From contig DCTE01000183.1 of the NCBI GenBank assembly GCA_002329405.1, positions 1 through 12,502 on the forward strand: 12,502 nucleotides of DNA. Reading direction: 5' to 3'. A program made the position numbers and the translations under genes. The notes under the pieces were generated by a model that was not told where the DNA came from, made no database searches, and saw nothing but the letters and a program-made list of their open reading frames with translations. This document shows, one piece after another, positions 6,245 to 12,502 of this stretch; position 1 is the stretch's first letter, and every line of letters starts with the position of its first letter. This DNA comes from Ruminococcaceae bacterium UBA1448. Its GTDB lineage: Bacteria > Bacillota > Clostridia > Oscillospirales > Ruminococcaceae.

Positions 6245-7450
6245 TTAGTTCATCGAAGCGGCAATTGCGTCAGCCAGTGCTGCAAGTTCGGTTACCGTCT
6301 GTTCAGAGACAGTGGAACGAAGGGTAACAACCGGTTCCAGTACCGTCATGTTCTTCATCTTGCTGACAGCTTCACCCATCAGCTTGCCGCTCATCGGTGC
6401 CCAGCTGCCGTTCTGGATCAGGCCGACGGTGCGGTTTTGCATCGAATGGGCAGCGAGATCGGTCAGCAGGTTTTCAACCGGCGTAAAGATACCGGCGTTG
6501 TAGGTCGAAGCAGCAAACACCAGATGGCTGTATTTAAACGCTTCCGACAGCAGATAGGAGACATGGGTTGCCGAGGCGTCGTAAACTGCGACATTGGTAA
6601 TGCCTTTTTCAGCCAGCATACCGGCCAGGATTTCTGCGGCATTTTCAGTACCGCCATAGACTGAACCGTATACAATCAGTACGCCCTTTTCTTCGGGAGT
6701 ATAGCTTGCCCATTTCTGGTACTTGTCGACAAACCAGCCGATCTGTTCACCATCCAAAACCCAACCATGCAGCGGGCAGACCATCTTGATGTCCAGCCCG
6801 CCTGCTTTTTTCAGCAGAGCTGCAACCTGAGGCCCGTATTTGCCGACGATGTTGGTATAGTAACGTCTTGCCTCGTCCAGATGGCGGTTTTCAAAATCAA
6901 CGTCTTTTGCATAGATACTGCCGGAAATCGCACCAAAAGTGCCGAATGCGTCGGCTGAGAAGAGGATGCCGTCGGTGGTATCAAATGTCACCATTGCTTC
7001 CGGCCAGTGTACCATCGGAGCCATGACAAAAGCATAAGTATGTCCGCCGATGGTCAGGGTATCGCCCTCTTTGACAATCTGTGCGCGGGAGTCGATATCA
7101 AAAGAGAAGAACTGCTTGATCATGGCGACGGTTTTGGCGTTGCAGATAATCTTTGCGTCGGGATAACGGAGCACGGCATCTGCCAGCGTTGCGCAGTGGT
7201 CGGGTTCCATATGGTTGACAATGATGTAATCCAGCTTGCGTCCGTTCAGCAGGTGGGCCAGATTGTCAAAAAAGATACCGGATACAGCATGGTCAACGGT
7301 ATCAAACAGCACCGTTTCTTCTCCGATCGAGAGATAAGCGTTGTAGGAAACGCCCTGAGGGATCGGATATACATTCTCAAAAAGAGCCAGACGGCGGTCA
7401 TTTCCGCCAATCCAGTAAAGTTGTGGGGTCAGTTTGCGGATATTATACAT
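6245..7450 (-). CDS. fprA: Flavodiiron protein (A-type flavoprotein), O2/NO reductase
   Basis: A 401-residue class A flavodiiron protein with two domains. The N-terminal metallo-beta-lactamase-like diiron domain (about 1-250) has the family's ligands: HMEPDH (H80, E82, D84, with H85), H148 in MVHWPE, D167 in FSADAFG and H228 in PLHGW. The flavodoxin domain begins near 256 and shows the FMN phosphate loop VYGSVYGGTENAAE and the later AASTYNAG and IQNGSWAP segments. There is no C-terminal rubredoxin or flavin-reductase extension, so it needs an external electron donor such as rubredoxin or reduced flavin protein. These cytoplasmic enzymes reduce O2 to water and/or NO to N2O and protect anaerobes. 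The ATG has AAAGGAG 9-10 nt upstream. It is monocistronic, with a strong promoter and a PerR/Fur-like palindrome at the transcription start. O2 versus NO preference cannot be told from sequence. Confidence 0.93.
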   Translation of the reverse strand: MYNIRKLTPQLYWIGGNDRRLALFENVYPIPQGVSYNAYLSIGEETVLFDTVDHAVSGIFFDNLAHLLNGRKLDYIIVNHMEPDHCATLADAVLRYPDAKIICNAKTVAMIKQFFSFDIDSRAQIVKEGDTLTIGGHTYAFVMAPMVHWPEAMVTFDTTDGILFSADAFGTFGAISGSIYAKDVDFENRHLDEARRYYTNIVGKYGPQVAALLKKAGGLDIKMVCPLHGWVLDGEQIGWFVDKYQKWASYTPEEKGVLIVYGSVYGGTENAAEILAGMLAEKGITNVAVYDASATHVSYLLSEAFKYSHLVFAASTYNAGIFTPVENLLTDLAAHSMQNRTVGLIQNGSWAPMSGKLMGEAVSKMKNMTVLEPVVTLRSTVSEQTVTELAALADAIAASMN

Positions 7451-7470
7451 GTCAACAGCGCTCCTTTGCT

Positions 7471-7487
7471 TTTAGAAGAGTTCTAAA
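7471..7487 (-). promoter_or_regulatory. PerR/Fur-like palindrome at the fprA transcription start
   Basis: TTTAGAA-N3-TTCTAAA is a perfect 7-bp inverted repeat, and its 15-nt core TTAGAACTCTTCTAA fits the 7-1-7 layout of PerR boxes (TTATAATnATTATAA type) with a few changes. It covers about +2 to +18 of the predicted fprA transcript, where binding would block initiation. Clostridial PerR is known to repress flavodiiron and rubrerythrin genes. Regulator identity is inferred. Confidence 0.55.
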
Positions 7488-7495
7488 CTGAATAC

Positions 7496-7524
7496 AGTAT
7501 ATCATATCTGCCCCACCCCGTCAA
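7496..7524 (-). promoter_or_regulatory. Sigma-A promoter of fprA
   Basis: TTGACG (7524-7519) and TATACT (7501-7496) are 17 nt apart. The predicted start near 7489 abuts the palindrome at 7471-7487. Confidence 0.85.
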
Positions 7525-7532
7525 GGACAGGC

Positions 7533-7592
7533 AGGGTAAGAATTGGACCAAATAGGGTAAGATAAACTGTGGAAATTTATGGTACAGGGTAA
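7533..7592. repeat. Three direct AGGGTAA repeats upstream of the fprA promoter
   Basis: AGGGTAAGA at 7533-7541 and 7554-7562, and AGGGTAAAA at 7586-7594, all lie in the same orientation. Spacings are 21 and 32 nt, close to two and three helical turns. The array begins 9 nt upstream of the fprA -35 box. It may be an activator site for fprA or serve the divergent hsp20 side; function unknown. The rest of the 425-nt gap between fprA and hsp20 is AT-rich and holds the two promoters, CIRCE and the hsp20 leader. Confidence 0.5.
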
Positions 7593-7698
7593 AAACTGAT
7601 GTTCTTCAATTTATTTATTCTATTTTTTAATGCTTATTGTTATGCTTTCTTTATCTTTTGACAAGGAAATCCGTCATTGTATGAAGAAAAAGTAAAAA

Positions 7699-7725
7699 TT
7701 AGCACTCATACATTGACAGTGCTAA
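7699..7725 (+). promoter_or_regulatory. CIRCE element (HrcA operator)
   Basis: TTAGCACTC-N9-CAGTGCTAA matches the CIRCE consensus TTAGCACTC-N9-GAGTGCTAA with a single changed base in the right arm. It overlaps the hsp20 -35 box, so HrcA binding would block RNA polymerase and heat shock would relieve it. hrcA itself is not in the window. Confidence 0.93.
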
Positions 7726-7740
7726 TTTTTGTGTTATAAT
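7713..7740 (+). promoter_or_regulatory. Sigma-A promoter of hsp20
   Basis: A perfect TTGACA (7713-7718) and a perfect TATAAT (7735-7740) with 16-nt spacing. The -35 lies inside the CIRCE spacer and right arm. The predicted start near 7747 gives a leader of about 130 nt, long for a small gene. Confidence 0.9.
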
Positions 7741-7854
7741 AGAATCAGAACAAAAAAAGAGTAAGAAGCTCCAGAGAAAAGGAACTGCTTCTCCAGCCGG
7801 ATAGACCGGCAGCCTGTTCGGCCGCAAGAGCGGCGATGAAAAAGATTGTTGATA

Positions 7855-7867
7855 TCCTGATAGGAGG
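7855..7867 (+). promoter_or_regulatory. hsp20 ribosome binding site with a possible masking hairpin
   Basis: AGGAGG (7862-7867) lies 8 nt before the ATG. The UCCU at 7855-7858 can pair with AGGA at 7862-7865 across a 3-nt loop, covering most of the Shine-Dalgarno sequence with a weak 4-bp helix. A weak helix over the site is the pattern of RNA thermometers in small heat-shock genes, but 4 bp may also be chance. Confidence 0.35.
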
Positions 7868-7875
7868 AATGATTT

Positions 7876-8304
7876 ATGTTGATGCCCAGCATTTTTGGTG
7901 AAAATTTGTTTGATGATTGGTTTGATAAAGACTTCTTCTCCGGCCGCAATCCGCTTTATGGTAAAAATGAGAAAAACCTGATGAAGACGGACGTCCGCGA
8001 ACAGGGTGACAGCTATCAAGTTGCAATCGACCTGCCTGGCTTTAAGAAGGAAGATGTAGCCATCGAACTGGAAAACGGCTATCTGACGATCACCGCTTCC
8101 AAGGGACTGGATAAAGATGAAGATCAGTCCGGGTATATCCGCCGTGAACGCTGGTCCGGTAAATGCAGCCGTACCTTCTATGTTGGTGAGTCTGTCCGCG
8201 GAGAAGATATCAAAGCCAAGATGGAAGACGGTATTCTGACGATGACGGTTCCGAAGGAGCAGCGTCAGCTTCCTCAGAAGAATACCATTATGATCGAAGG
8301 CTAA
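7876..8304 (+). CDS. hsp20: Hsp20 family small heat-shock protein
   Basis: A 142-residue ATP-independent holdase chaperone of the cytoplasm, which binds unfolding proteins and keeps them refoldable. The alpha-crystallin domain runs from about 37 to 128. It shows YQVAIDLPGFKKEDVAIELENGYLTI near its start, an RRERWSGKCSRTF strand (89-101) typical of Gram-positive members, and the closing GILTMTVPK (119-127). The C-terminal IMI at 138-140 is the I-x-I anchor that docks into neighbouring dimers during oligomer assembly. The N-terminus MLMPSIFGENLFDDWF is typical of the family. The start is fixed by AGGAGG 8 nt upstream. The gene stands alone between a CIRCE-controlled promoter and a terminator, so it should respond to heat through HrcA. 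Confidence 0.95.
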   Translation: MLMPSIFGENLFDDWFDKDFFSGRNPLYGKNEKNLMKTDVREQGDSYQVAIDLPGFKKEDVAIELENGYLTITASKGLDKDEDQSGYIRRERWSGKCSRTFYVGESVRGEDIKAKMEDGILTMTVPKEQRQLPQKNTIMIEG

Positions 8305-8342
8305 TTGATTCGAGAGCAAAATTATCCTCATAAATGACACAG

Positions 8343-8378
8343 GGCCGTCCCGCAGATTATCTGTGGGGCGGCCTTGCT
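8343..8378. terminator. Shared hairpin terminator between hsp20 and the convergent c-di-GMP gene
   Basis: A 14-bp stem with two G:T wobbles (8343-8356 and 8360-8373) has a 3-nt loop. It lies 38 nt after the hsp20 stop and about 10 nt past the stop of the convergent gene on the minus strand. T-tracts on both sides are poor, so efficiency is uncertain. Confidence 0.65.
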
Positions 8379-8383
8379 GTTGT

Positions 8384-10456
8384 TCATTCCATATCTGGCG
8401 TATATCGGACAAAGTCAGCCTGAGGGTCATTCTTGCAGCGATAAAGTGCCCGGTCTGCCCGTTTTATCAGCTGGTCGGCAGTTGTTCCGTCTTCCGGGTA
8501 GAGTGCAATTCCAATGCTGCCGGAAAACACATCGGTTGATCCGTCGATATCAGGAATCTGTCGGAAGGCGGCTGACAGCTGGGATGCTTTTCGCTGGGCG
8601 ATCAGCGCATTGGGCAGTGCTTTGAGTACAGCGACAAATTCATCACCACCTACCCTTGCGATCAGATCGGTCGATCGCAGATTGCTGCGCAGGATATCGG
8701 CAAAGGATTTCAGAAATTTGTCGCCAAACAGATGGCCGCGCTGGTCATTGATCTGTTTAAAATGGTCAACATCCATATACAGCAGCGCAAATTTTTCCGG
8801 CTGGCCAGTCAGCTGCTGCAGTTCCATATCCAGCCCACTGCGGCGGTACAGTCCGGTCAGATAGTCAAAGGTTGCTTCCTGCTTCCATTGCAGTGTTTGC
8901 AGCTTACGTTCGTCGATACAAGTCAGTTTGCCGATAAAGCTGCTGCAATAAGTTTGGCTGTACCCTGTTTCGTCCCAGAAGAAACGGATATACACTTCAT
9001 ACCAGCGAGGTTTCCCATCTGCATGGATCAGCTGTAATTGCAGCTGAATTTGGGCTGTCCGAGGTGGCAGCTCAGTTAGCTGCTTTTTTAATTCCAGCCG
9101 GTCTTTGTCTGGCAAAAGCTGGTTGGGTTCAAGTAAAATGTTGGCGTCAGGAAAAACACTGTCCATTCCGAATATATGTGAAAATTCAGTTGAAAAACGC
9201 AGCAGGCCGCCATCCCGGCTCCAGATAAAAGTAATATCCTGTGAGAGATCCGCCAGTTTTTGGTATTTGATCTGTTCTTCACGGAGTAAACGGTTGACCC
9301 GTTCGTTCAAAATGCGTTCGTAGATAATGGGATTGCTTCGGTAAGGGGCGTTTAACCCGCCTTCACCATTTGGTGGATATTCACTGTCCGGCAGCAGCCC
9401 GTTTTCCTGAATGATCTGGTAAAACTGCTGTTCGGTATTCTGAAAGATTTCCAGTAAAACCGGATTGAAACAGCCGCAGTCCCCCCGGAGAATCATCTGG
9501 ACAGCCTCTGGGTGGCTATATGCGGGTTTGTATACCCTTCGGTTGACCAGTGTATCATAACAGTCTGCCAACCCGACCGCCTGTGCCCAGATAGGTGTTT
9601 CTTCGCCTGTCAGACCGTCTGGATAGCCGCCTCCATCCCAGCGTTCATGGTGCCAGCGGCAGATATCGTAATAAAAATGGCTGCCGGGCAGATCATTGAA
9701 AAAGCCGATGCTTTTGAGCATATTGGTTCCGACCGTCGTATGCTGTTTGGCCTGTTCATATTCCTGTGCGGTGAGCGGGCCGGGTTTTTCCAGAATGCTG
9801 TCTGGAACGCCGATCTTGCCAGCGTCATGCAGCATGGCTGCCAGTCCGACCTGTCGCACGATTTCTGTGGTCAGATGATAACGCGGCCAGAGCTTTTGCA
9901 CCTGCTCCAGCAGAAGGCAGGTCAGCAGACGGATTCGCTGAACATGCCCGCCAGAGTCATGGGCCCGGAATTCCAGTACGGTGCTCAAAACATCAATGAT
10001 CATATAATCAGATAGTTCCCGTCCCTTAATCCATTGCAGCTGATAGGTCAGCTGTGCCTGTGTGATTTGATCAATGTTTTGTTCCAACCGCTGCATTTCC
10101 AGAATACGGGCAACCCGACGCCGAATAATTCCGGGATGAAAAGGTTTGTAGATTACATCCGATACGTCTGGCAGCATCTGCCGGATCTGGTCATCATTTG
10201 CCGGGTTGATCATTAAAAGGATGGGCACACCATCCAGTATGGGTTGTTTTTTAATCTGCTGCAGAAAAGACTGAGTTTCAGACAGGGGAGTACGAGCATC
10301 CAGAAAGATCAGACAGATATTGGGTTGTGTTAATAACGCAGTCGCGTCCTGCTGGTTTTCTGCTTCCAGGATTTCGTATTCTCGGCAAAACAACTCGCTC
10401 AGAATGGCGCGGTTAATTTCATATTCATCAATAATCAGAATTTTTTCCTTTTCCAT
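8384..10456 (-). CDS. REC-HD-GYP-PAS-GGDEF cyclic-di-GMP turnover protein
   Basis: A 690-residue cytoplasmic four-module signalling protein. The receiver domain (1-120) has D10-E11, phospho-acceptor D53 and K104-P105; the usual switch Thr/Ser is replaced by Asn near 84. The HD-GYP phosphodiesterase (about 155-345) keeps its core: HVQRI (H171), MLHDAGKIGVPD (H210, D211), H239, CRWHHERWDGGGYPDG (H269, H270, G277-Y278-P279) and ADCYDTLVNRRVYK. A PAS-like domain lies at about 402-520 (FIWSRDGGLLRFSTEF, GKPRWYEVYIRF). The GGDEF cyclase domain (530-690) has DYLTGLYRR, MDVDHFKQIND, an intact GGDEF (603-607) and the inhibitory RxxD site at R594-D597. Both synthesis and degradation of c-di-GMP are therefore possible. 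The ATG has GGAGG 10 nt upstream. No partner histidine kinase is adjacent. The inducing signal and net activity are unknown. Confidence 0.93.
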   Translation of the reverse strand: MEKEKILIIDEYEINRAILSELFCREYEILEAENQQDATALLTQPNICLIFLDARTPLSETQSFLQQIKKQPILDGVPILLMINPANDDQIRQMLPDVSDVIYKPFHPGIIRRRVARILEMQRLEQNIDQITQAQLTYQLQWIKGRELSDYMIIDVLSTVLEFRAHDSGGHVQRIRLLTCLLLEQVQKLWPRYHLTTEIVRQVGLAAMLHDAGKIGVPDSILEKPGPLTAQEYEQAKQHTTVGTNMLKSIGFFNDLPGSHFYYDICRWHHERWDGGGYPDGLTGEETPIWAQAVGLADCYDTLVNRRVYKPAYSHPEAVQMILRGDCGCFNPVLLEIFQNTEQQFYQIIQENGLLPDSEYPPNGEGGLNAPYRSNPIIYERILNERVNRLLREEQIKYQKLADLSQDITFIWSRDGGLLRFSTEFSHIFGMDSVFPDANILLEPNQLLPDKDRLELKKQLTELPPRTAQIQLQLQLIHADGKPRWYEVYIRFFWDETGYSQTYCSSFIGKLTCIDERKLQTLQWKQEATFDYLTGLYRRSGLDMELQQLTGQPEKFALLYMDVDHFKQINDQRGHLFGDKFLKSFADILRSNLRSTDLIARVGGDEFVAVLKALPNALIAQRKASQLSAAFRQIPDIDGSTDVFSGSIGIALYPEDGTTADQLIKRADRALYRCKNDPQADFVRYTPDME

Positions 10457-10529
10457 CAGAGCCGTTCCTCCGCCATATATGTGATACTTTATCAGGAAAT
10501 AGTGTGCAATATTATTTGTGTTTATTCTG

Positions 10530-10558
10530 ATTATACCATATTCAGGTAAAAATGACCA
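10530..10558 (-). promoter_or_regulatory. Promoter of the c-di-GMP gene
   Basis: TATAAT (10535-10530) lies 17 nt after TGGTCA (10558-10553), a four-of-six match to -35. The leader to the start codon is about 67 nt. This promoter is divergent from, and about 50 bp from, that of the winged-helix fusion gene. Confidence 0.65.
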
Positions 10559-10610
10559 GATATTTTTTAAAATTTGCTCTTGTTTTTTTTACTGATTTTC
10601 CGCCAGACGG

Positions 10611-10639
10611 TTGACAAACCGAGAAAAAAGGAATATACT
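10611..10639 (+). promoter_or_regulatory. Sigma-A promoter of the wHTH/LicC/LicA fusion gene
   Basis: A perfect TTGACA (10611-10616) and TATACT (10634-10639) with exactly 17 nt between. The predicted start near 10646 falls inside the tandem palindromes that follow directly. Confidence 0.88.
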
Positions 10640-10669
10640 GTTCACGTAATGAACGTTCATAATTTGAAC
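10640..10669 (+). promoter_or_regulatory. Tandem GTTCA-N5-TGAAC palindromes (candidate operator)
   Basis: Two 15-bp inverted repeats with identical arms and different centres, GTTCA-CGTAA-TGAAC (10640-10654) and GTTCA-TAATT-TGAAC (10655-10669), abut with no gap. They start at the first base after the -10 box and span the transcription start. Identical arms with unrelated centres are the mark of a protein-binding site. The downstream gene itself encodes a winged helix, so self-regulation is a natural guess. Confidence 0.7.
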
Positions 10670-10684
10670 GCAAATCTTCCGGTT

Positions 10685-10699
10685 GGTCCATTGAGGACC
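10685..10699 (+). promoter_or_regulatory. Small leader hairpin upstream of the TTG start
   Basis: GGTCC-ATTGA-GGACC is a perfect 5-bp stem ending 12 nt before the GGAGG ribosome site (10712-10716). No T-tract follows. It may only keep the ribosome site open; its function is unknown. Confidence 0.3.
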
Positions 10700-10722
10700 T
10701 TTCCAGAGAATGGAGGATTGTT

Positions 10723-12502
10723 TTGGAACAGATTTTTACACTGCTCAGCGCGGTCAGTGCGACACCAGTTATTGATCAGCGAACGCTTGCCGGGATTACC
10801 GGGATTTCGGTCGGTAAAGTTAACGCCCTGATTCGCAGTGCTGAACAGGATGGATACCTGATCACCGGACGGGAGGGTAAAAAATCCCGTCTGACGCTGA
10901 CGGATAAAGGACATCGGATGCTGGAACAGATGCTGCTTTCCCGAAGCGGCGTAAAGCTGGCCTTTCCGCCGGCTGGCCGGGCGGATACCGCGGTTATACT
11001 GGCCGGCGGCAAGCGTGCTGGTTTTGACCGGCCGATCTGTTTGCAGCCGCTGGGGGAAGATGGGCAGACGCTGCTTGACCGGATGCTGAATGTACTGACG
11101 GTATGCGGAATCCAGCGGACGATCATCGTGACCGGCTGGCAGGATGAAACCATCCGGCAGCATTTGGGGAACCGTTCGGATATTACGGTTCTGCACAATG
11201 AGCGGTATAAATGGAATGGTACAATGAGCGGGCTGGCACTTGCGGAAAAGACCCTCAGGGAATGGAAAACAAGCTCCTTCATTGTCATCAAATCCGACCT
11301 TGTATTCGAACAGCGGGCCATTCAGTCTCTGATTGAAACACGGGCACCGTTTGCGGCATTGCTGACCGCGCCCGGTGGCGGAAGCGATGAACTGCTGGCG
11401 GAATTGGACGAAAACGGCTGTATCTTCCGTTTTTCAAAAGATATCCGGCAGATCAACCGGGTGCAGGGAGAGATGACCGGCATTGCCCGCATTTCGATGG
11501 AAGGCTTTGAACGGATGATGGAGTATTTTTCCCATAACATGAATCCGCTCATCAGCTATGAATATGTCATGGAAAGCGTCGGTCGTCTGTATCGCTTTAC
11601 CGGTGTGATGGTGGATGACCTCTGCTGGGGCAAGATTGAATCACCGGAGGATTACCGGGAACTGCTCCGGCTGACCTATTCCCGCATTGAACGCAAGGAA
11701 CGTCAGATGCAGGAACAGTACGCCCGGGATATGATGCGCAAGATTCTGCCGGAGGATGAGGTGCAGGAGGTGCAGTTTGCAGGCGGCCTGACCAATACAA
11801 ACTATCTGATCCTGGCCAGTTCGGGACGGTATATCCTGCGGCTGCCCGGTCGGATGACCGAGAGCATGATCAATCGGAACAACGAAAAGCGCAACGCCCA
11901 GATTGCTTCCGATTATGGGTTCAACTGCCACTTGGTTTATTGTAACGAGAAAACCGGCGTTAAGCTGAGCAGTTACATTGAAAACGCGGAAACGCTGACT
12001 CCCCGAACTGTTCGCCTGGAAGAGAATATGGCACTGGCGGCGGATATCCTTGGGCGGCTGCACCGGTCGGATATCGTCTGGGAAAACGAGTTCGACGTTT
12101 TTGAAGAAGCGCTGCGGTATGAGCAGCTGCTGGACGATCCGGGCCGGATGTATCCTGGTTTCCCGGCCCTTAAGCGTAAAGTATTTGCAATGCTGCGGCC
12201 CCGGCTGGAGGAGCTGGGATGGGAGCGGCGCCCTTGTCATAACGACCTGGTCGCAGCCAATCTGGTCAAAAACAGCGTGACCGGCCGGATGTATCTGATT
12301 GACTGGGAGTATTCCGGGACCAACGATCCGATGTTTGATATCGCGGCACTGTTTTTGGAAAACGATTTTTCTGCTGAAGATGAAGAACTCTTTTTCCATT
12401 ATTATTATGGTGACCGTCCGCAGCCGGCTGCTTCCCGGGAGAAGATCCTGCTGTTCAAAATTTTGCAGGACTACCTGTGGAGTACCTGGACAGTTCTGAA
12501 AG
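10723..12502 (+). CDS. Winged-helix / LicC-like nucleotidyltransferase / LicA-like choline kinase fusion (3' partial)
   Basis: An open frame of 593 codons running off the window; the TTG start is set by GGAGG 6 nt upstream. Three parts are visible. Residues 1-75 form a MarR-like winged helix (QRTLAGITGISVGKVNALIR, then wing YLITGREGKKSRLTLTDKG). Residues about 87-325 form a nucleotidyltransferase like LicC, the CTP:phosphocholine cytidylyltransferase (AVILAGG, TIIVTGW, NERYKWNGTMSGLALA, VIKSDLVFE with D192). Residues about 347 to the end are a choline/ethanolamine kinase (GGLTNTNYLI; CHNDLVAANL with H506, D508 and N513; LIDWEYSGTNDPMFDIA with D527). Kinase plus cytidylyltransferase would make CDP-choline from choline, usually for decorating surface glycopolymers. 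The glycine-rich nucleotide loop is degenerate, lacking the G-x-G-x-R and the PK lysine. Perhaps a few dozen C-terminal residues are missing. Substrate is inferred from family. Confidence 0.85.
   Translation, partial: MEQIFTLLSAVSATPVIDQRTLAGITGISVGKVNALIRSAEQDGYLITGREGKKSRLTLTDKGHRMLEQMLLSRSGVKLAFPPAGRADTAVILAGGKRAGFDRPICLQPLGEDGQTLLDRMLNVLTVCGIQRTIIVTGWQDETIRQHLGNRSDITVLHNERYKWNGTMSGLALAEKTLREWKTSSFIVIKSDLVFEQRAIQSLIETRAPFAALLTAPGGGSDELLAELDENGCIFRFSKDIRQINRVQGEMTGIARISMEGFERMMEYFSHNMNPLISYEYVMESVGRLYRFTGVMVDDLCWGKIESPEDYRELLRLTYSRIERKERQMQEQYARDMMRKILPEDEVQEVQFAGGLTNTNYLILASSGRYILRLPGRMTESMINRNNEKRNAQIASDYGFNCHLVYCNEKTGVKLSSYIENAETLTPRTVRLEENMALAADILGRLHRSDIVWENEFDVFEEALRYEQLLDDPGRMYPGFPALKRKVFAMLRPRLEELGWERRPCHNDLVAANLVKNSVTGRMYLIDWEYSGTNDPMFDIAALFLENDFSAEDEELFFHYYYGDRPQPAASREKILLFKILQDYLWSTWTVLK

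Noticed and set aside
7699..8430. A 243-codon open frame antisense to hsp20
   Set aside because: It runs opposite a clear Hsp20 gene, through its promoter and CIRCE, has no recognisable domain or ribosome site, and is explained by the codon bias of hsp20.
10651..10658. GAACGTTC as a LexA (SOS) box
   Set aside because: The Gram-positive LexA site is GAAC-N4-GTTC; here GAAC and GTTC abut because two GTTCA-N5-TGAAC palindromes touch, so the spacing is wrong.
10657..11321. Two long antisense frames over the winged-helix fusion gene
   Set aside because: The plus-strand frame has continuous domain homology, a promoter and a ribosome site; the antisense frames have none.
1..12502. Mobile elements, CRISPR arrays, tRNA or rRNA genes
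   Set aside because: No transposase, integrase, regularly spaced repeats, cloverleaf genes or rRNA sequence were recognised on either strand.

Overview
The window looks like chromosomal DNA of an anaerobic, Gram-positive, gut-type Clostridia (Bacillota), most like the Oscillospirales/Ruminococcaceae. The reasons are strong AGGAGG-type ribosome binding sites, sigma-A promoters, a CIRCE element, a pyruvate:ferredoxin oxidoreductase, a flavodiiron protein, GH39/xylulokinase pentose catabolism, and a Ser/Glu-rich DUF4430 lipoprotein under a cobalamin riboswitch. This placement is inferred from gene content and style; no database search was run.

Layout, left to right. (1) 1-190 (+): the last 63 codons of a PFOR (nifJ), then back-to-back terminators. 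(2) 329-1755 (-): sigma-A promoter, cobalamin riboswitch, DUF4430 lipoprotein and a small ECF-S-like membrane protein, read as a B12/corrinoid uptake unit. (3) 1785-3410 (-): a monocistronic GH39 beta-xylosidase with its own promoter and terminator. (4) 3461-6167 (-): a LacI-family regulator followed 22 nt later by xylulokinase, with a candidate operator just after the promoter. Regions 3 and 4 together form a xylo-oligosaccharide/xylose module with no transporter in view. (5) 6197-7592 (-): a flavodiiron O2/NO reductase (fprA) whose start site carries a PerR/Fur-like palindrome, with three AGGGTAA repeats upstream of its promoter. (6) 7699-8304 (+): an Hsp20 chaperone controlled by CIRCE/HrcA. 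(7) 8384-10558 (-): an orphan REC-HD-GYP-PAS-GGDEF protein of cyclic-di-GMP turnover. (8) 10611-12502 (+, running off the window): a TTG-initiated protein fusing a winged helix-turn-helix, a LicC-like nucleotidyltransferase and a LicA-like choline kinase. Its promoter carries two directly abutting GTTCA-N5-TGAAC palindromes across the start site.

Most genes are separately regulated (B12, sugar, peroxide/oxygen, heat), so this is a stretch of independent housekeeping and stress units, not one operon. I see no insertion sequence, CRISPR array, prophage, tRNA or rRNA. The two best candidates for less-described biology are the DNA-binding/phosphocholine fusion enzyme with a candidate self-operator, and the riboswitch-controlled transcobalamin-like lipoprotein paired with a minimal S component.
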